Part shown: positions 21,013-30,850 of the stretch, piece by piece
How positions within the stretch are numbered: position 1 is the first letter of the stretch
How the letters are laid out: each line of letters opens with the position of its first letter
The notes under the pieces: generated by a model
What the model was told of the DNA's origin: nothing
The model's input: the letters and a program-made list of their open reading frames with translations, nothing else
Databases searched by the model: none
NCBI GenBank assembly: GCA_942159475.1
Contig: OW804095.1
Location: 146,424,314-146,488,313, forward strand
DNA length: 64,000 bases
Origin: Sthenelais limicola
Taxonomy: Eukaryota; Annelida; Polychaeta; Phyllodocida; Sigalionidae
Direction: 5' to 3'
Made by a program: the position numbers and the translations under genes

Positions 21013-21932
21013 TAGTGATTATTATACACGCATTCAATATCGGCTGTTCATTACCGTAAAGTGGTTGTCATGCCAATGCATGTTTGGCAACGTAAGTTTA
21101 GCGACGCAAGTTTATCGGAGCGAGTGTGCCTTTCTAGTTTAATATATTCCTCTGGTATGAAAACAAAATATGGTAAACTATACTATTCTTCTTTTAATTA
21201 AGCATGTTTTACGTTGAATATATATAGTTTATGTATATGATTATATCAAAGAGCGAGGTGACACCTGAATTGACTGAACTGTTTGCCGGTTGCTAGGAAC
21301 GATTCCCACCGGTTACACGAAAGCTGACCACCACAGTGGACGGAGGTGTACTTGTTGTCCAAGAGTGTTTTTTCTTCGAAATGGGACTCTGTGGTGCATG
21401 TGGGTTATCCCACAAACACCCTGGTACCACTACTTGTCGTTTCAAGACAGAAGCAGTGAATAGGTGCTCTGACGAAGGTGATGATGAACAAAACTGGAAA
21501 GATTACCTTGATGGCAAGATTGAGGACGAGATGGAGGACGCCGCAGCGGCGGTTGTTGCGCAAAGTACAACTGCGGAGGTTCTGTCAAAACTCCTCACTA
21601 TGGCCTCCTTCCAGCAACAACAGATGTCGTCCATTGTTACTACCCAAGCAACAGATAAAGTGGCTATGGCTACATTGTTAGATAGAATTTCTACATTGGA
21701 ACGTACCTCGTCTCCTAGGCCTCTGTCTCCTCTTCTTGCTGCTTCCCTTGGTCAGCCATTGGCCGCCGCTAGTCAAGCAGTGCCAATCAGAGACAATGCA
21801 AAATTAGGCATATGTAATAATCAACTTATAGGACTGACGGGCTCGGATGCATACAGACGCGTAAATAAAGAACTCGATCTATGATCCGTTCTTTATTTAC
21901 GTACTGTGCATCAACTCGTCCAATAAGTGCTT
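21013..21932 (+). mobile_element. Gag-associated repeat unit, long copy
   Basis: It extends from ATTATTATACACGCATTCAA to CGTCCAATAAGTGCT, inverted relative to the copy at 20425-20788. Homologous stretches lie at 21054-21225 and 21790-21932. The interval between holds the gag-like frame. Related fragments are at about 31270-31400 and 17045-17110. Confidence 0.5.
21381..21884 (+). CDS. Gag-like open frame of an unclassified retroelement
   Basis: 168 codons from ATG 21381 (the frame is open 45 bases further 5' to another ATG at 21336). The N-terminus has a Cys/His cluster, CGACGLSHKHPGTTTC, which could bind zinc. An acidic region follows (DEGDDEQNWKDYLDGKIEDE), then an Ala/Gln/Thr-rich possible coiled coil with TLLDRISTLE, and a Ser/Pro segment. 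The last 25 residues run into the palindrome at the unit's 3' end, where a minus-strand relative at 20492-20560 reads NNQLTGL in the same frame. The layout suggests a gag-like protein, perhaps of a DIRS-type element, but no reverse transcriptase is attached and the family is inferred. Confidence 0.4.
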   Translation: MGLCGACGLSHKHPGTTTCRFKTEAVNRCSDEGDDEQNWKDYLDGKIEDEMEDAAAAVVAQSTTAEVLSKLLTMASFQQQQMSSIVTTQATDKVAMATLLDRISTLERTSSPRPLSPLLAASLGQPLAAASQAVPIRDNAKLGICNNQLIGLTGSDAYRRVNKELDL

Positions 21933-22400
21933 ATTAGTGAATGTCTGATGTGATTAGCCAAAGACATTTCTATATACTAATAGTACAGAATTGAAGCCTC
22001 TTGCATGCTTATCCTCCAACTTCAATTGTTTGTTTATAATTGACCATGATTAATCTAATAGACAGTGGCCTAGTGAATAGGGTTTTCAACCCTATTTGCG
22101 TGTCTGTCCTTACATATATATAGAATTTCACATACAAGGGGTCCCTGGCTCTCCCTGCTATTCCAATTTCGAAAATATTTCTCTGTTGAGGCAGTTCTGT
22201 AAGCTCCATGACATCTCAGTGAACTCAAAAATGATAAGAGTCCGCTCAGATGGATATAAGAGTCCTCAGAAGTCTCAAAGAATGCACTTGGAATTCAGAT
22301 CTGCACTCTTCCGGAATAAGAGAATAAATCTTCATCTTCAGTACGTTGAAGCCAATGCTGGAGGCTAGGGGCGCCACAGAAAGTGGAGGATAAGATATCT

Positions 22401-22635
22401 GGGTCACATTTTCAGAAAATGTACAATTGGCAGATGTACACATTTAGTAAATTCTGCTAAATTAGGCTGCAATTTGGCCAATACTAGGTAAATTCAAGTA
22501 TATTCGACATTGCATTGATTCTAGCAATCTATTTGGCTAGGTTGAACTGTATTTTGTAGTTTATTTTCGTCTGAAATTTGGGTTATTTCAGAGAATTTGT
22601 GAAAGTGAATTGTACATTTTCTGAAAATCTGACCC
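22401..22635 (+). mobile_element. GGGTCAG element, copy 3, with ATCT target duplication
   Basis: Ends GGGTCACATTTTCAG and CTGAAAATCTGACCC, flanked by ATCT on both sides. Confidence 0.85.
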
Positions 22636-22904
22636 ATCTAATGGTCAGTGTGATTGTTCCTCTCGAATAGCCACTTTGTCACGAATAAACACATACTCCA
22701 TACTTAATTTTTTTTATCAAATGCAAGGGACGGAAATCTCCTCATGTTAGATTTTTAATCGGTGATTTCAAATTGTTTATGATATCAATCATTGTCTTTT
22801 TCATAGTAATGTTCTTGACAACAAACTGGTTAATGTCTCTTGTTTAACTTATTAGCTTATATAGCATTGCATGTCTTATGGGAATAATACATCATAATAG
22901 ATAT

Positions 22905-23609
22905 AACTTTTTATGCAAATCTGAACATTTTTTCTTATTGCCTCAATATACCAAGTATATGCCAAACCCAAACATGCCCTTTAATTACTACCAAGAGGTC
23001 GAGGACTACAAATATTTGGGAACCATCGTTGACGGTTCTCTAACCTTTTCAAAACATTTGGCCTCTGTTAAGAAGAAGGTAGCTCACAAGATCTGGTTGT
23101 TTAAACACCTTCGCAATAAATTAAATCAAAAATTAAGTGCCCAGGTATACAAAGTCACAATTCTTCCCCTTTTCGATCAAGCTGACATCTTTTATGATTC
23201 AGCAGCAAAGACAAAATTGAACCACCTACAAGTTTTACAAAACAGGGCACTACGGATCATTACAAGATCTAACAGATACCATTGTGTAGATCAATTTCAC
23301 GATCAATTTAATTTAATGCCCCTCAAGAAAAGACGAAGGTTACATTTGCTGCAACAGGCAAATCGCATGAAACAACTAACTGAGTACCTTGACCAGAGGG
23401 AGGTCAGAACTAGGCAGCATCACCCAGACAGAATTGTTATGATCTGTCCACATCCAAGATCTGAGCTTATACGCAATTCGATTTATTACAAGATACCTTT
23501 TTATTGGAATGGTTTGCCCACTCCTTATCATCGTATTGTTAAACCCAGTGACTTTACATCCATGGCCAGGAACAACTATATAGGGCTGGATGATAAATTT
23601 ATTTATTGA
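22905..23609 (+). pseudogene. Reverse transcriptase C-terminal fragment
   Basis: The intact frame begins just after the catalytic palm (KSEHFFLL corresponds to the KTE block), then gives EVEDYKYLGTIVDGSLTFS, the typical YLG motif of LINE reverse transcriptases, the thumb and the conserved LQVLQNRALRIIT. It ends ...GLDDKFIY. The catalytic YxDD region is absent, so it cannot be active. The clade is inferred from general resemblance to CR1/L2-type proteins. Confidence 0.75.
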
Positions 23610-23970
23610 TTTACCGCTTGCGTGGTGGGTTACTTATGTGACCTACTGACCATGCGGTCTCTGAGGAAAATTACCTGTATATTTACATGTAGAATATATC
23701 ATGTAATGATCGATATTTCTTAGCTCATTAATTGAGCAATTACATTTAATTATCTTCTCGCAACATTGTATCTTCAACCAAAATTTATATTATCGAATAT
23801 TAAACGAGGACTGCTAACAAGGCGTTGACTTGTTAGCAGATTGTTTCCTTGTTTCATGTAAAAACCACTGTGTCCAGCAGAATTTGGGAACCTCCCACTA
23901 CCGGGGAGTATTGAATTCGCTGACGTGGCAATAGCTAATAAAAGTAGAACAAACAAACAAACAAACAAAC
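22905..23970 (+). mobile_element. 5'-truncated non-LTR retrotransposon (CR1/L2-like)
   Basis: It contains only the C-terminal part of the reverse transcriptase frame (to 23609), about 330 bp of 3' untranslated sequence, and a terminal (AAAC)n tract at 23948-23970. Five-prime truncation is the normal outcome of LINE insertion. Confidence 0.75.
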
Positions 23971-24345
23971 AATTCTGAACTCATTAAAACATGTAAATAG
24001 CCAATAAAGTGGTGCATTATTGATACGGTGAGCACCGTTTGGATGGGCGTTTGGATTGTCTCTCAACCAGAGATTTCACAGGGATTTCTCCCTTGTTATC
24101 ATACATCATATATTTGAAATGAAGGCGCAACATATGCCTCAATTTTGGTGACCTACAAGATCCCAGATAATAATACAAATCTTCGAGTAGAAATCTCATA
24201 TTCATGAGTTAAATATTCTAAAAAAGGCTAGTCTCGACATGGTTTCGGATGAATTCTACATTACTTACGCAAAGTCTTTCTTTGTTCCTTCTACTAGTAT
24301 ATGCTATTATTATATAGCATTTGGTCCTACTTATATATAAAATAC

Positions 24346-24634
24346 CATGATTTCCACGGGTACCGCATTCAAACGCCTTCATACGAGTTCCATCATTTTC
24401 AGTCACACTATACTCCATATGCTTTAACATTATGTGCTCGCCTATTGCTTTACTCTTGAGCGTTTCGACAAAGAGAATCCTTTCATTGCTTGTTGGTAGT
24501 ATCCGCATATTAGAGCTTGCATATTTGGTTCCCAGTCGTCCAATAATGCAGACCTCTTGCAGACCGAACTCTGGGTCTTGGACAACATTTCCAATATATT
24601 CCAGCCATTCGTGGCCCAGTCCTTCACAGGTTGG
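24346..24634 (-). CDS. Gene 3 candidate exon 7
   Basis: A 289-nt stretch follows a strong acceptor (CTCTTGTTTCATTCAG) in phase 0, the phase left by exon 6. It encodes PTCEGLGHEWLEYIGNVVQD, then QEVCIIGRLG, ERILFVETLKSKAIGEH and FECGTRGNH, and could end at the donor ATG/GTATTT. I recognise no family. Support comes from gene 2, where a 40-nt remnant with the same start and the same flanking intron lies downstream of the EGF exon. If it belongs to gene 3 it is cytoplasmic, after the transmembrane helix. No continuing exon 8 was found, and it could instead belong to another minus-strand gene. Confidence 0.45.
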
Positions 24635-24655
24635 CTGAATGAAACAAGAGTGAGA

Positions 24656-24990
24656 TGCTTTATTCCATGATTTGGCCGTGAGCGTACAATATAATCGATA
24701 TACTTGCCGCTCACAAGGTGTACAATATAAACTCACTGTATTGTACAGTGACGTCACGACCGTTCGAGAGTATAAGGATAACACAGTTTGATGAAATTAA
24801 TGCAAATAAAGTTGTTTTAGGGTAAGAATCATGGAATAAAAGCAAGAATAGCAAAGTATCGCGTCTTTGGGGGCCTATGTTCTCCTCGTATGGCCGAAAA
24901 ACAAATCGGCCTACGGCCTCATTGTTTTCGGCCATACTCGGAGAATATAGCCCTCCTCATACGCGATACTATGCTGTTCTTGCTATAATA
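24656..24990 (+). mobile_element. Nested-palindrome element, copy 2
   Basis: About 90% similar by eye to 18627-18983, with the same inner hairpin (arms with CGCGATACTATGC). It sits in the intron just upstream of candidate exon 7. The matching place in gene 2 (about 8555-8575) has no such element. Confidence 0.8.
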
Positions 24991-25203
24991 GTCATCAGTG
25001 ATAGATGTCAATAGAGCTATTGGGGCTATTATTACATAAATTTCAAGGGTGCTATTCAGGGGTGCTATTTGAAAAGTCAAATAGCGCCTATGTGCTATTT
25101 GAGCCAAATATCCACAAGATTGATGGAAAGTAAGCTAAAATACTATTAAAATTGAGTTCTCAATTTAGTATGTAATAAATACCTAATCGATGTAATAAAT
25201 ACC

Positions 25204-25284
25204 TAATCGATTGAGATGTTGGGTCAAATCGTACTCTACCCCTTTGGGGTGTCGTGCGATTTGACCCAACATCTCAATCGATTA
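25204..25284. repeat. Perfect 28-bp inverted repeat hairpin
   Basis: Arm 25204-25231 starts TAATCGATTGAGATGTTGGG and is the exact complement of 25257-25284. The 25-base loop contains ACCCC-TTT-GGGGT. A 20-bp direct duplication (GTAATAAATACCTAATCGAT) lies just 5'. Confidence 0.9.
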
Positions 25285-26440
25285 CAAACCTCCATCGTGC
25301 CATTAGGTATAATAATCATTTGTGCATACAATCTCACAGATGCTGCGATATTTGCCATGTGTAGCAAATCTTTTGTCACAACTAGCTTGTGCATGGCAAG
25401 GGATATGACAGTTTATTTTCTGAGAAAACAAATAACATATTGTCTCATTGTTTATGGATGATCTGATTGCTTGATTGGCCTCACACATGTTTGGCTGAGA
25501 TTAATTCCCTTTCTGATATATATCAAACGGTCCAACCAGATCAGGGGAGACTAATTATTATCAATGTCAACTTATCAATGTTTTTGCATTGTGTGGTGGC
25601 AGTTATAAGAGACTTATAGGAAAATCTCCTGCCAACTCGGGAGGTTTAGGAGCTCTGCTCTTTGCTGAGCACTTTGCACGTTGCCCCAACTCTCAGTGCC
25701 TTTCTTCCAGAATAATTAAATAATATAATCAGAGGGTTATGAAAAAAGAAAATATATGTTTCTATTTATTACCCATGTAGGGACTATAACCTATTATAAT
25801 ACGTATAATCAAAACACAGGTATGAATATTTTGGGTAGTAGTTTTCCTAATATACAATATACTAGCAAATATACGCGCACAGGATCTTCATCTCTCTTTG
25901 TTCCCTCTCACACCATCTTTCTCTTTCAGCTTCTCTCTTAATGGTCATTAGAAATATAAGAGGCAGGCTAAGTTGAATAAAATAATAAAACCTTTAAAAA
26001 ACAAACAAAATGATTTTATCAGAGAAATTATGAAGGGAAGAACAAGAATAAAGAGGTTTAAACTTTAAACACATTATATCAGGATGGAAAATTAGATGTT
26101 TTTCCGATTTTTATTTCACTCCGCACACATAAATAATGTTAGATTAACATGATCTACTACGATTTTGAGGAATAAATAATTAACTATTTAATTCTTTAGC
26201 TAGATTTGCTCTGTAACCAAGGCCTCATGAGGCCGGAAAACGGGCATGCGCACAGTGTACCAAGAGCCGGCTTCATTCACGCTTACCGAAGGAGAAAATG
26301 GCTTTTTACATCCTTTATATCGTTTGTCATTTGATTAATCTTGATCAACGACCAAGAATAGAACATGGAGATTCTATTATACAAAGATTTGACTGTGAAA
26401 GAATCAGAACTCTCTTGGATTATCGATTTGAATGGGAAAA
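25285..26440. other. Non-coding, within gene 3 intron 6
   Basis: No supported gene. A TACTAGCAAATATACGCGCA repeat copy lies at 25858-25945. Confidence 0.35.
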
Positions 26441-26462
26441 CATGTGACGATTCTGAAGCAAG

Positions 26463-26644
26463 ATGGCGGCCGCCTGCCCATGCCTTCAAGTGCAGGAACA
26501 AATCTCTCGAAGGAAATATGGATGTTTTAACTTTGACTGGATTATCATAGGAAGTGATATAACGCAAAGGCTATTATGCCTGGACCATTGTGCCTGAATT
26601 TACTTTTGGATTATGTTACCTGTGCATTTGGCCCTAGCCTAGAG
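26463..26644 (+). CDS. Possible plus-strand 5' exon with AAGATGGCGGC
   Basis: CAAGATGGCGGCCGCC matches both a good start context and the YY1-type element found near many animal transcription starts. The ATG opens a 44-codon frame ending at 26597. A strong donor, GAG/GTAAGTC, follows at 26644. It could be a 5' exon with a short upstream frame, antisense to gene 3 intron 6. No partner exon is known. Confidence 0.22.
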
Positions 26645-27085
26645 GTAAGTCATGTTTCTACGAATGGTTACATGATAGGACAGGGCTCGCCTCGATCTTC
26701 TTTTTGTCTGCTTGTTTCAATATTTATCTGGCAGCAAACGGAATATTGAGTCATGGTCTTAGTCTTCACTTCAAATTCTTTTAATAAATGGTAATATATG
26801 GTTGATGACAGTGTTTTATTCGTCAATGTCAAATTCTAGCAGAATTCTGCTTCCGTGTCGGAACTACTTTCAACATGACCCAGAAATCTGATTTTATGCA
26901 ATCAAAACACTAGAAACTAGGTCGGCGGTGTATTGCCCGTAAGCAATATCACATCAGTTACTGACCAGCTAAACAATATCCAGAGCCTATGTTATCTCTA
27001 TGGGCAGAGCATATCGAGGGTGAAATAATTTATGAAACCGATGGAAGCCGAACAGACGTTCCGGGCAGTTGTGACAAGTTATGGT

Positions 27086-27305
27086 CTAGGAAAACCGATG
27101 TGCTTGTTTCTTATTAAAACCGATTGAGACGTAAGGCTTATTCCGACCTGTGGAACAGGCCTATTATGGTCGGTTCGGCTCGGTCTGAATAGCATCTATT
27201 TCCGTGAGAAACCTATGAAAACCTAGGAAAACCGATGTGCTTGTTTCTTATTAAAACCGATTGAGACGTAAGGCTTATTCCGACCTGTGGAACAGGCCTA
27301 TTATG
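27086..27305. repeat. 137-bp direct duplication, 83 bp identical
   Basis: The 83-bp segment starting CTAGGAAAACCGATGTGC at 27086-27168 recurs without change at 27223-27305. Complete identity implies a recent event. Confidence 0.9.
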
Positions 27306-27689
27306 TTCATTCTTATGATGCAGTGGCGTTGGACTCTGTTGCTATGACAACACATTTTTTTATGGCCCAGCATTGAACCTATTTGACTCACGTTCACTGG
27401 TTGTCCAGCTACTGCTTTCTTATGGAAAGTAAAACGTAAACTGGTGGGTGTAAAAGATTTTATATAAAATTTTAAAATATTAAACCAAATAAAACATAAA
27501 ACATAGTGGAACGGGTTCCCACTATGCCAAAACATGTCCAACACGGAAATGGCGACAATCCCTCTAGCGGTTTCAGAGGAGAGAGAATTACACTTCCTTC
27601 TTACAGGTTTAATATTATAGATAATATATGGCCCTAAAGTTAAACATTTCAGGATATGAGGATGATACAAGTATGATAATATAACTTAC

Positions 27690-27733
27690 TTCATAAGACT
27701 CATAAGACTCCTCGGTGTCTGATCCACTTGCTG
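27690..27733 (-). CDS. Gene 3 exon 6: acidic Ser/Tyr tail exon
   Basis: A 44-nt exon between acceptor CTTCTAACAG and donor GTAAGT. Spliced to exon 5 (phase 1) it reads AASGSDTEESYESYE and ends in phase 0. The acceptor is CAGCAG, a NAGNAG site, so use of the second AG would drop one residue. The two Glu-Ser-Tyr-Glu tyrosines in an acidic context are plausible kinase substrates on the cytoplasmic side; that role is inferred. Confidence 0.6.
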
Positions 27734-28671
27734 CTGTTAGAAGTGAGTGAACATAATATATAATATATATTTATATTTTATAATATTATTTTTGTGAAAG
27801 TATTTAATTGATTTTTATTATTACAACATCTAAATAATAATAAATAAATAATTGTAGTGAACCTGGTTCGGGACTCTTAGCTAGTGAAATGAAACGGAAC
27901 AAGAATCGACTCTTATACTCTGGTTTATTGCACACACAACTCTCAGAACCAACACTTGTGAGCCAGCCACAAGGAAGATAAGAACGTTGGCATAAGGTAA
28001 GGTAAAAGGTGTGAGAATATAGTAAAACACATCATAATCCATAAGAGATAGGTTTAGAACAACCAATACCAGAGATCAGTAAGGACAACATAAAAGGACA
28101 TTTCAATGACATATAAAAGCAATATGTAAGAACAAGACACAAATAAGAGGATAATTACAGATAAGAACTAATGAAAACATGACCACTCTTCCAGGGTTAA
28201 TGTTTCGGATAAGCCCGAGAACCCTCGACTGCCCACTGGCGTAGTCCGAAAGGACTACCTGCGTGTTTATAATTACGTTCGCTCCAGCAGAATACTGAGA
28301 AGCATTTATGTTGTGAGATTGAAATATCACAATTAATATGTAAGCAGTTGATAAAGCTTAGGCCACCATTTAAAGCTGCTTGCAACTTTATTTCATCTTT
28401 GATATACTACCCTTACTGCATTCAGTACAAGATTGTGTCAAGTATAAGGCGGACTATGCAAGCTGAGATATGTTAGAATCGGCCAAAGGGTAGTTTCAGT
28501 GTTTGTAATGAATGATCTCAATTAAATGTTGTATCAATGAAAGTCAACAAAGCAGTCAGCATCTTTATTAGTTTTCTCAACAAAAGCGGTATCTATGCTT
28601 TTCACACCCTGAATCTAGCCCAAAAATATGATTACTACTGCAAAATTGAAAAACTTTTTACTTTATCTTAC

Positions 28672-28796
28672 CAGCGTTTCTGTATTCACCAGGTCTTGGG
28701 ACGGGTCTCAATATTGGTATTACTGGCAGTTGCACCGGCAGAGGTCTCACAGGAACTGGCACCTCCCTTGGCCTTTCTACTTCTAATTCTATGGGA
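28672..28796 (-). CDS. Gene 3 exon 5: proline-rich cytoplasmic tail
   Basis: A 125-nt exon with acceptor TTTGTTATAG and donor GTAAGATAA. Joined to exon 4 (GA + T) it reads DPIELEVERPREVPVPVRPL followed by PVQLPVIPILRPVPRPGEYR. The dense Pro-x-Pro motifs resemble SH3-binding tails. It follows the transmembrane exon directly and stays in frame with exon 6. Confidence 0.7.
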
Positions 28797-29091
28797 CTAT
28801 AACAAATGAATTCACTTTAAACTTCACTGTAAACTCCAGTATTCACAATTTGTACTAACTTAAGAGATAAGCAATATATTTGTGATGTACAAAAATACAT
28901 TTCTAATAAAATCATAAAATGCGATATAAAACAACAACGTAACTCGAAATCACTTTGTATCTATACCCCAATCATCTAATGTGATATTGAGATTTAAACC
29001 ATGGGAAAAGTAATCTTACATTGTTATATCTGAATATCAAATCATGAGTTTTCCACTACCCCCTAATAAAAAGTGAACTGTATATGCATAC

Positions 29092-29278
29092 TCTGTTCCG
29101 ATCGCTATGCTAGTGCGACTTTCCAACCTTCTTCTTTCACGTTCTCGCTTTTTCTTGATCCAACAGCAGCATCCAACACCAAATACAAACACCAGAGCGC
29201 TGCCACCACCGGCGGCGCCACCAACTACCGCCTTATCAATTCCTGGTGCCTTAGTCACATTACTCACATTTTTTAGAC
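29092..29278 (-). CDS. Gene 3 exon 4: transmembrane segment
   Basis: A 187-nt exon with acceptor TTTTATTGTTAG; its first two bases complete the split Cys codon from exon 3. After a short stalk (LKNVSNVTKAPGIDKAV) it encodes a Gly/Ala/Val/Phe-rich helix ending GVGCCCWI, then the basic stop-transfer KKKRERERRR. This predicts type I topology, with vWA and EGF modules outside and exons 5-7 inside. The donor is GTATGC. Genes 1 and 2 have no visible counterpart in the window. Confidence 0.75.
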
Positions 29279-29334
29279 CTAACAATAAAACCAGATGTCA
29301 TTTAAACTCAAGACAATGAGGACACGACAGGGGG

Positions 29335-29430
29335 ATTTTATATAGGGTTGGTTTATTGGGGAGTCTGACGTTTCAGGCCTCATTTGCCCTTAATCAAGGA
29401 GGTTTTTTTATTTTTAAATAATAGAAAAAG
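29335..29430. repeat. Dispersed repeat with GACGTTTC core, copy 2
   Basis: Shares GACGTTTC, CATTTGCCCTT and AAGGA with 785-895. Confidence 0.45.
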
Positions 29431-30110
29431 TCCTTTTTTTAATGACACATGTAATGCAATTTTTCAAAATTTGTGGTTAATGGATGATGGAATTGATTGA
29501 TTAATGGAAATTTTTTTTATTGCAATACATTTGTTGCCAGTCAAAGAAGATCTCCAGCTTTTTGGGAGGTTTGAATTCTCCTTTGGTCTTTGCTTTACAT
29601 TTTCCTGATGTAGAGTAACAATATCAAAAAATAAAATAAAGTGCCATGTTAACACAGAGGTGGAGTATTAGTGAAGCCGTTTTGATTACCATCCATAACA
29701 ACCTGTATACATACTCATTGAATATTTATATTTTAGTTATTAGGTTTAGATTTGTGATATTTGTTGTAGAAAACACTTAGACTCTTTTTATGATAAGTCC
29801 GTTTGATAATAATATTAGTGACAGGAAGAACTCTCAACCAGATAACTACATACCCATAGAATCAGCATCTCAATGAAGAACCACTAGTAAGTGTAAAAAC
29901 ATCTGTTAATACATCTGATATATCTATCCGATACAACAGGCCCGTCGACTCTAATAGGATAGATTTGATTCTTTTGAATATTTCCCTTATGTAACAATAC
30001 ATCTACCATCTACCATCTACAAGGTTTACTTTTGACTTGTCAATTCTGCAAGTGTGTGTGTGTTAGTCCCGGTTTGTAGTTTTCTGGCTGGCAATTTTTT
30101 CAGGGTTAGA

Positions 30111-30165
30111 TTGATAGATAAAGACAGACAGATAGATAAACTGATGAACAGATAGTAAGAAAGAT
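30111..30165. repeat. GATA-type microsatellite beside EGF exon donor (gene 3)
   Basis: GATAGATAAAGACAGACAGA units at the place equivalent to genes 1 and 2. Confidence 0.7.
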
Positions 30166-30183
30166 TTAATGATCTAGCCTTAC

Positions 30184-30480
30184 AGTAATCTTCACAGAAC
30201 TGTAGATTGCAGCTGTAGTCTGTGGGGCATGTACAGTTGTATCTACCGCTGCCTATAGCTGTACATTTACCACCATTGGCACATGCATTAGGAATGCAAT
30301 CCAGCTCTTGAACTGTACAATGAGGTCCACTGCTGCTGAACTCCCAATAACATGCTTGAACTTCGTTTTTTCCAAATGGATAATTATTATCATAAAATGT
30401 GCCACAAAAGGTGTAACCATTTTGAGTTGATATGACACATCTGTCTCTTTGGCATGTTGTTTGGGGGCAGTTAGCTATGC
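30184..30480 (-). CDS. Gene 3 exon 3: Cys-rich module plus EGF-like domain
   Basis: A 297-nt exon with acceptor TTTTACTTTGACAG and donor GTAAGG. The split last codon (T + GT) is completed as Cys by exon 4, giving EDYC-LKNV. It encodes IANCPQTTCQRDRC, a Cys-rich stretch, then LDCIPNACANGGKC, NCTCPTDYSC and FCEDY. It is one residue shorter than gene 1 before FCEDY. It connects the vWA ectodomain to the membrane stalk. Confidence 0.85.
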
Positions 30481-30763
30481 CTGTCAAAGTAAAAATGTAT
30501 AATCATGAAATATAACAACAGAAGAAATATATTGTTTCAGTTGCTTGTTGCAAACTATGGCTATAGAATATTGTTAAAAGGTTTTGGTATTTTCATACAC
30601 AGACACATTTTACAATGATAATAACAGGGTTTACACAACATAAAGAACAGACACTAAGCTAGGACAGAAATGAATGTATGGGTTGATTTTTTTTAATAAT
30701 TTCTATGGATACATGTTGAAATGTATATTCTATACACTTTGGCCCTTTCGGGCATTTGCTTAC

Positions 30764-30850
30764 CACATTTCTTATATCCGAAGATCTGATCATAATAGCA
30801 GTTTGGTTCGGAGGTGTTTCCACATTTCTTTGATATCAAATTTCTGTCAA
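30764..30850 (-). CDS. Gene 3 exon 2: 29-codon Cys exon
   Basis: 87 nt between acceptor ATATCTTTGCAG and donor GTAAGCAAA, phase 1 at both ends, reading DRNLISKKCGNTSEPNC then YYDQIFGYKKCG. It is 5.6 kb from exon 1, whereas the equivalent introns in genes 1 and 2 are 406 and 432 bp. Confidence 0.83.

Noticed and set aside
24017..24205. 62-codon minus frame ending VERQSKRPSKRCSPYQ as terminal exon of gene 3
   Set aside because: The available acceptor has the wrong phase for candidate exon 7.
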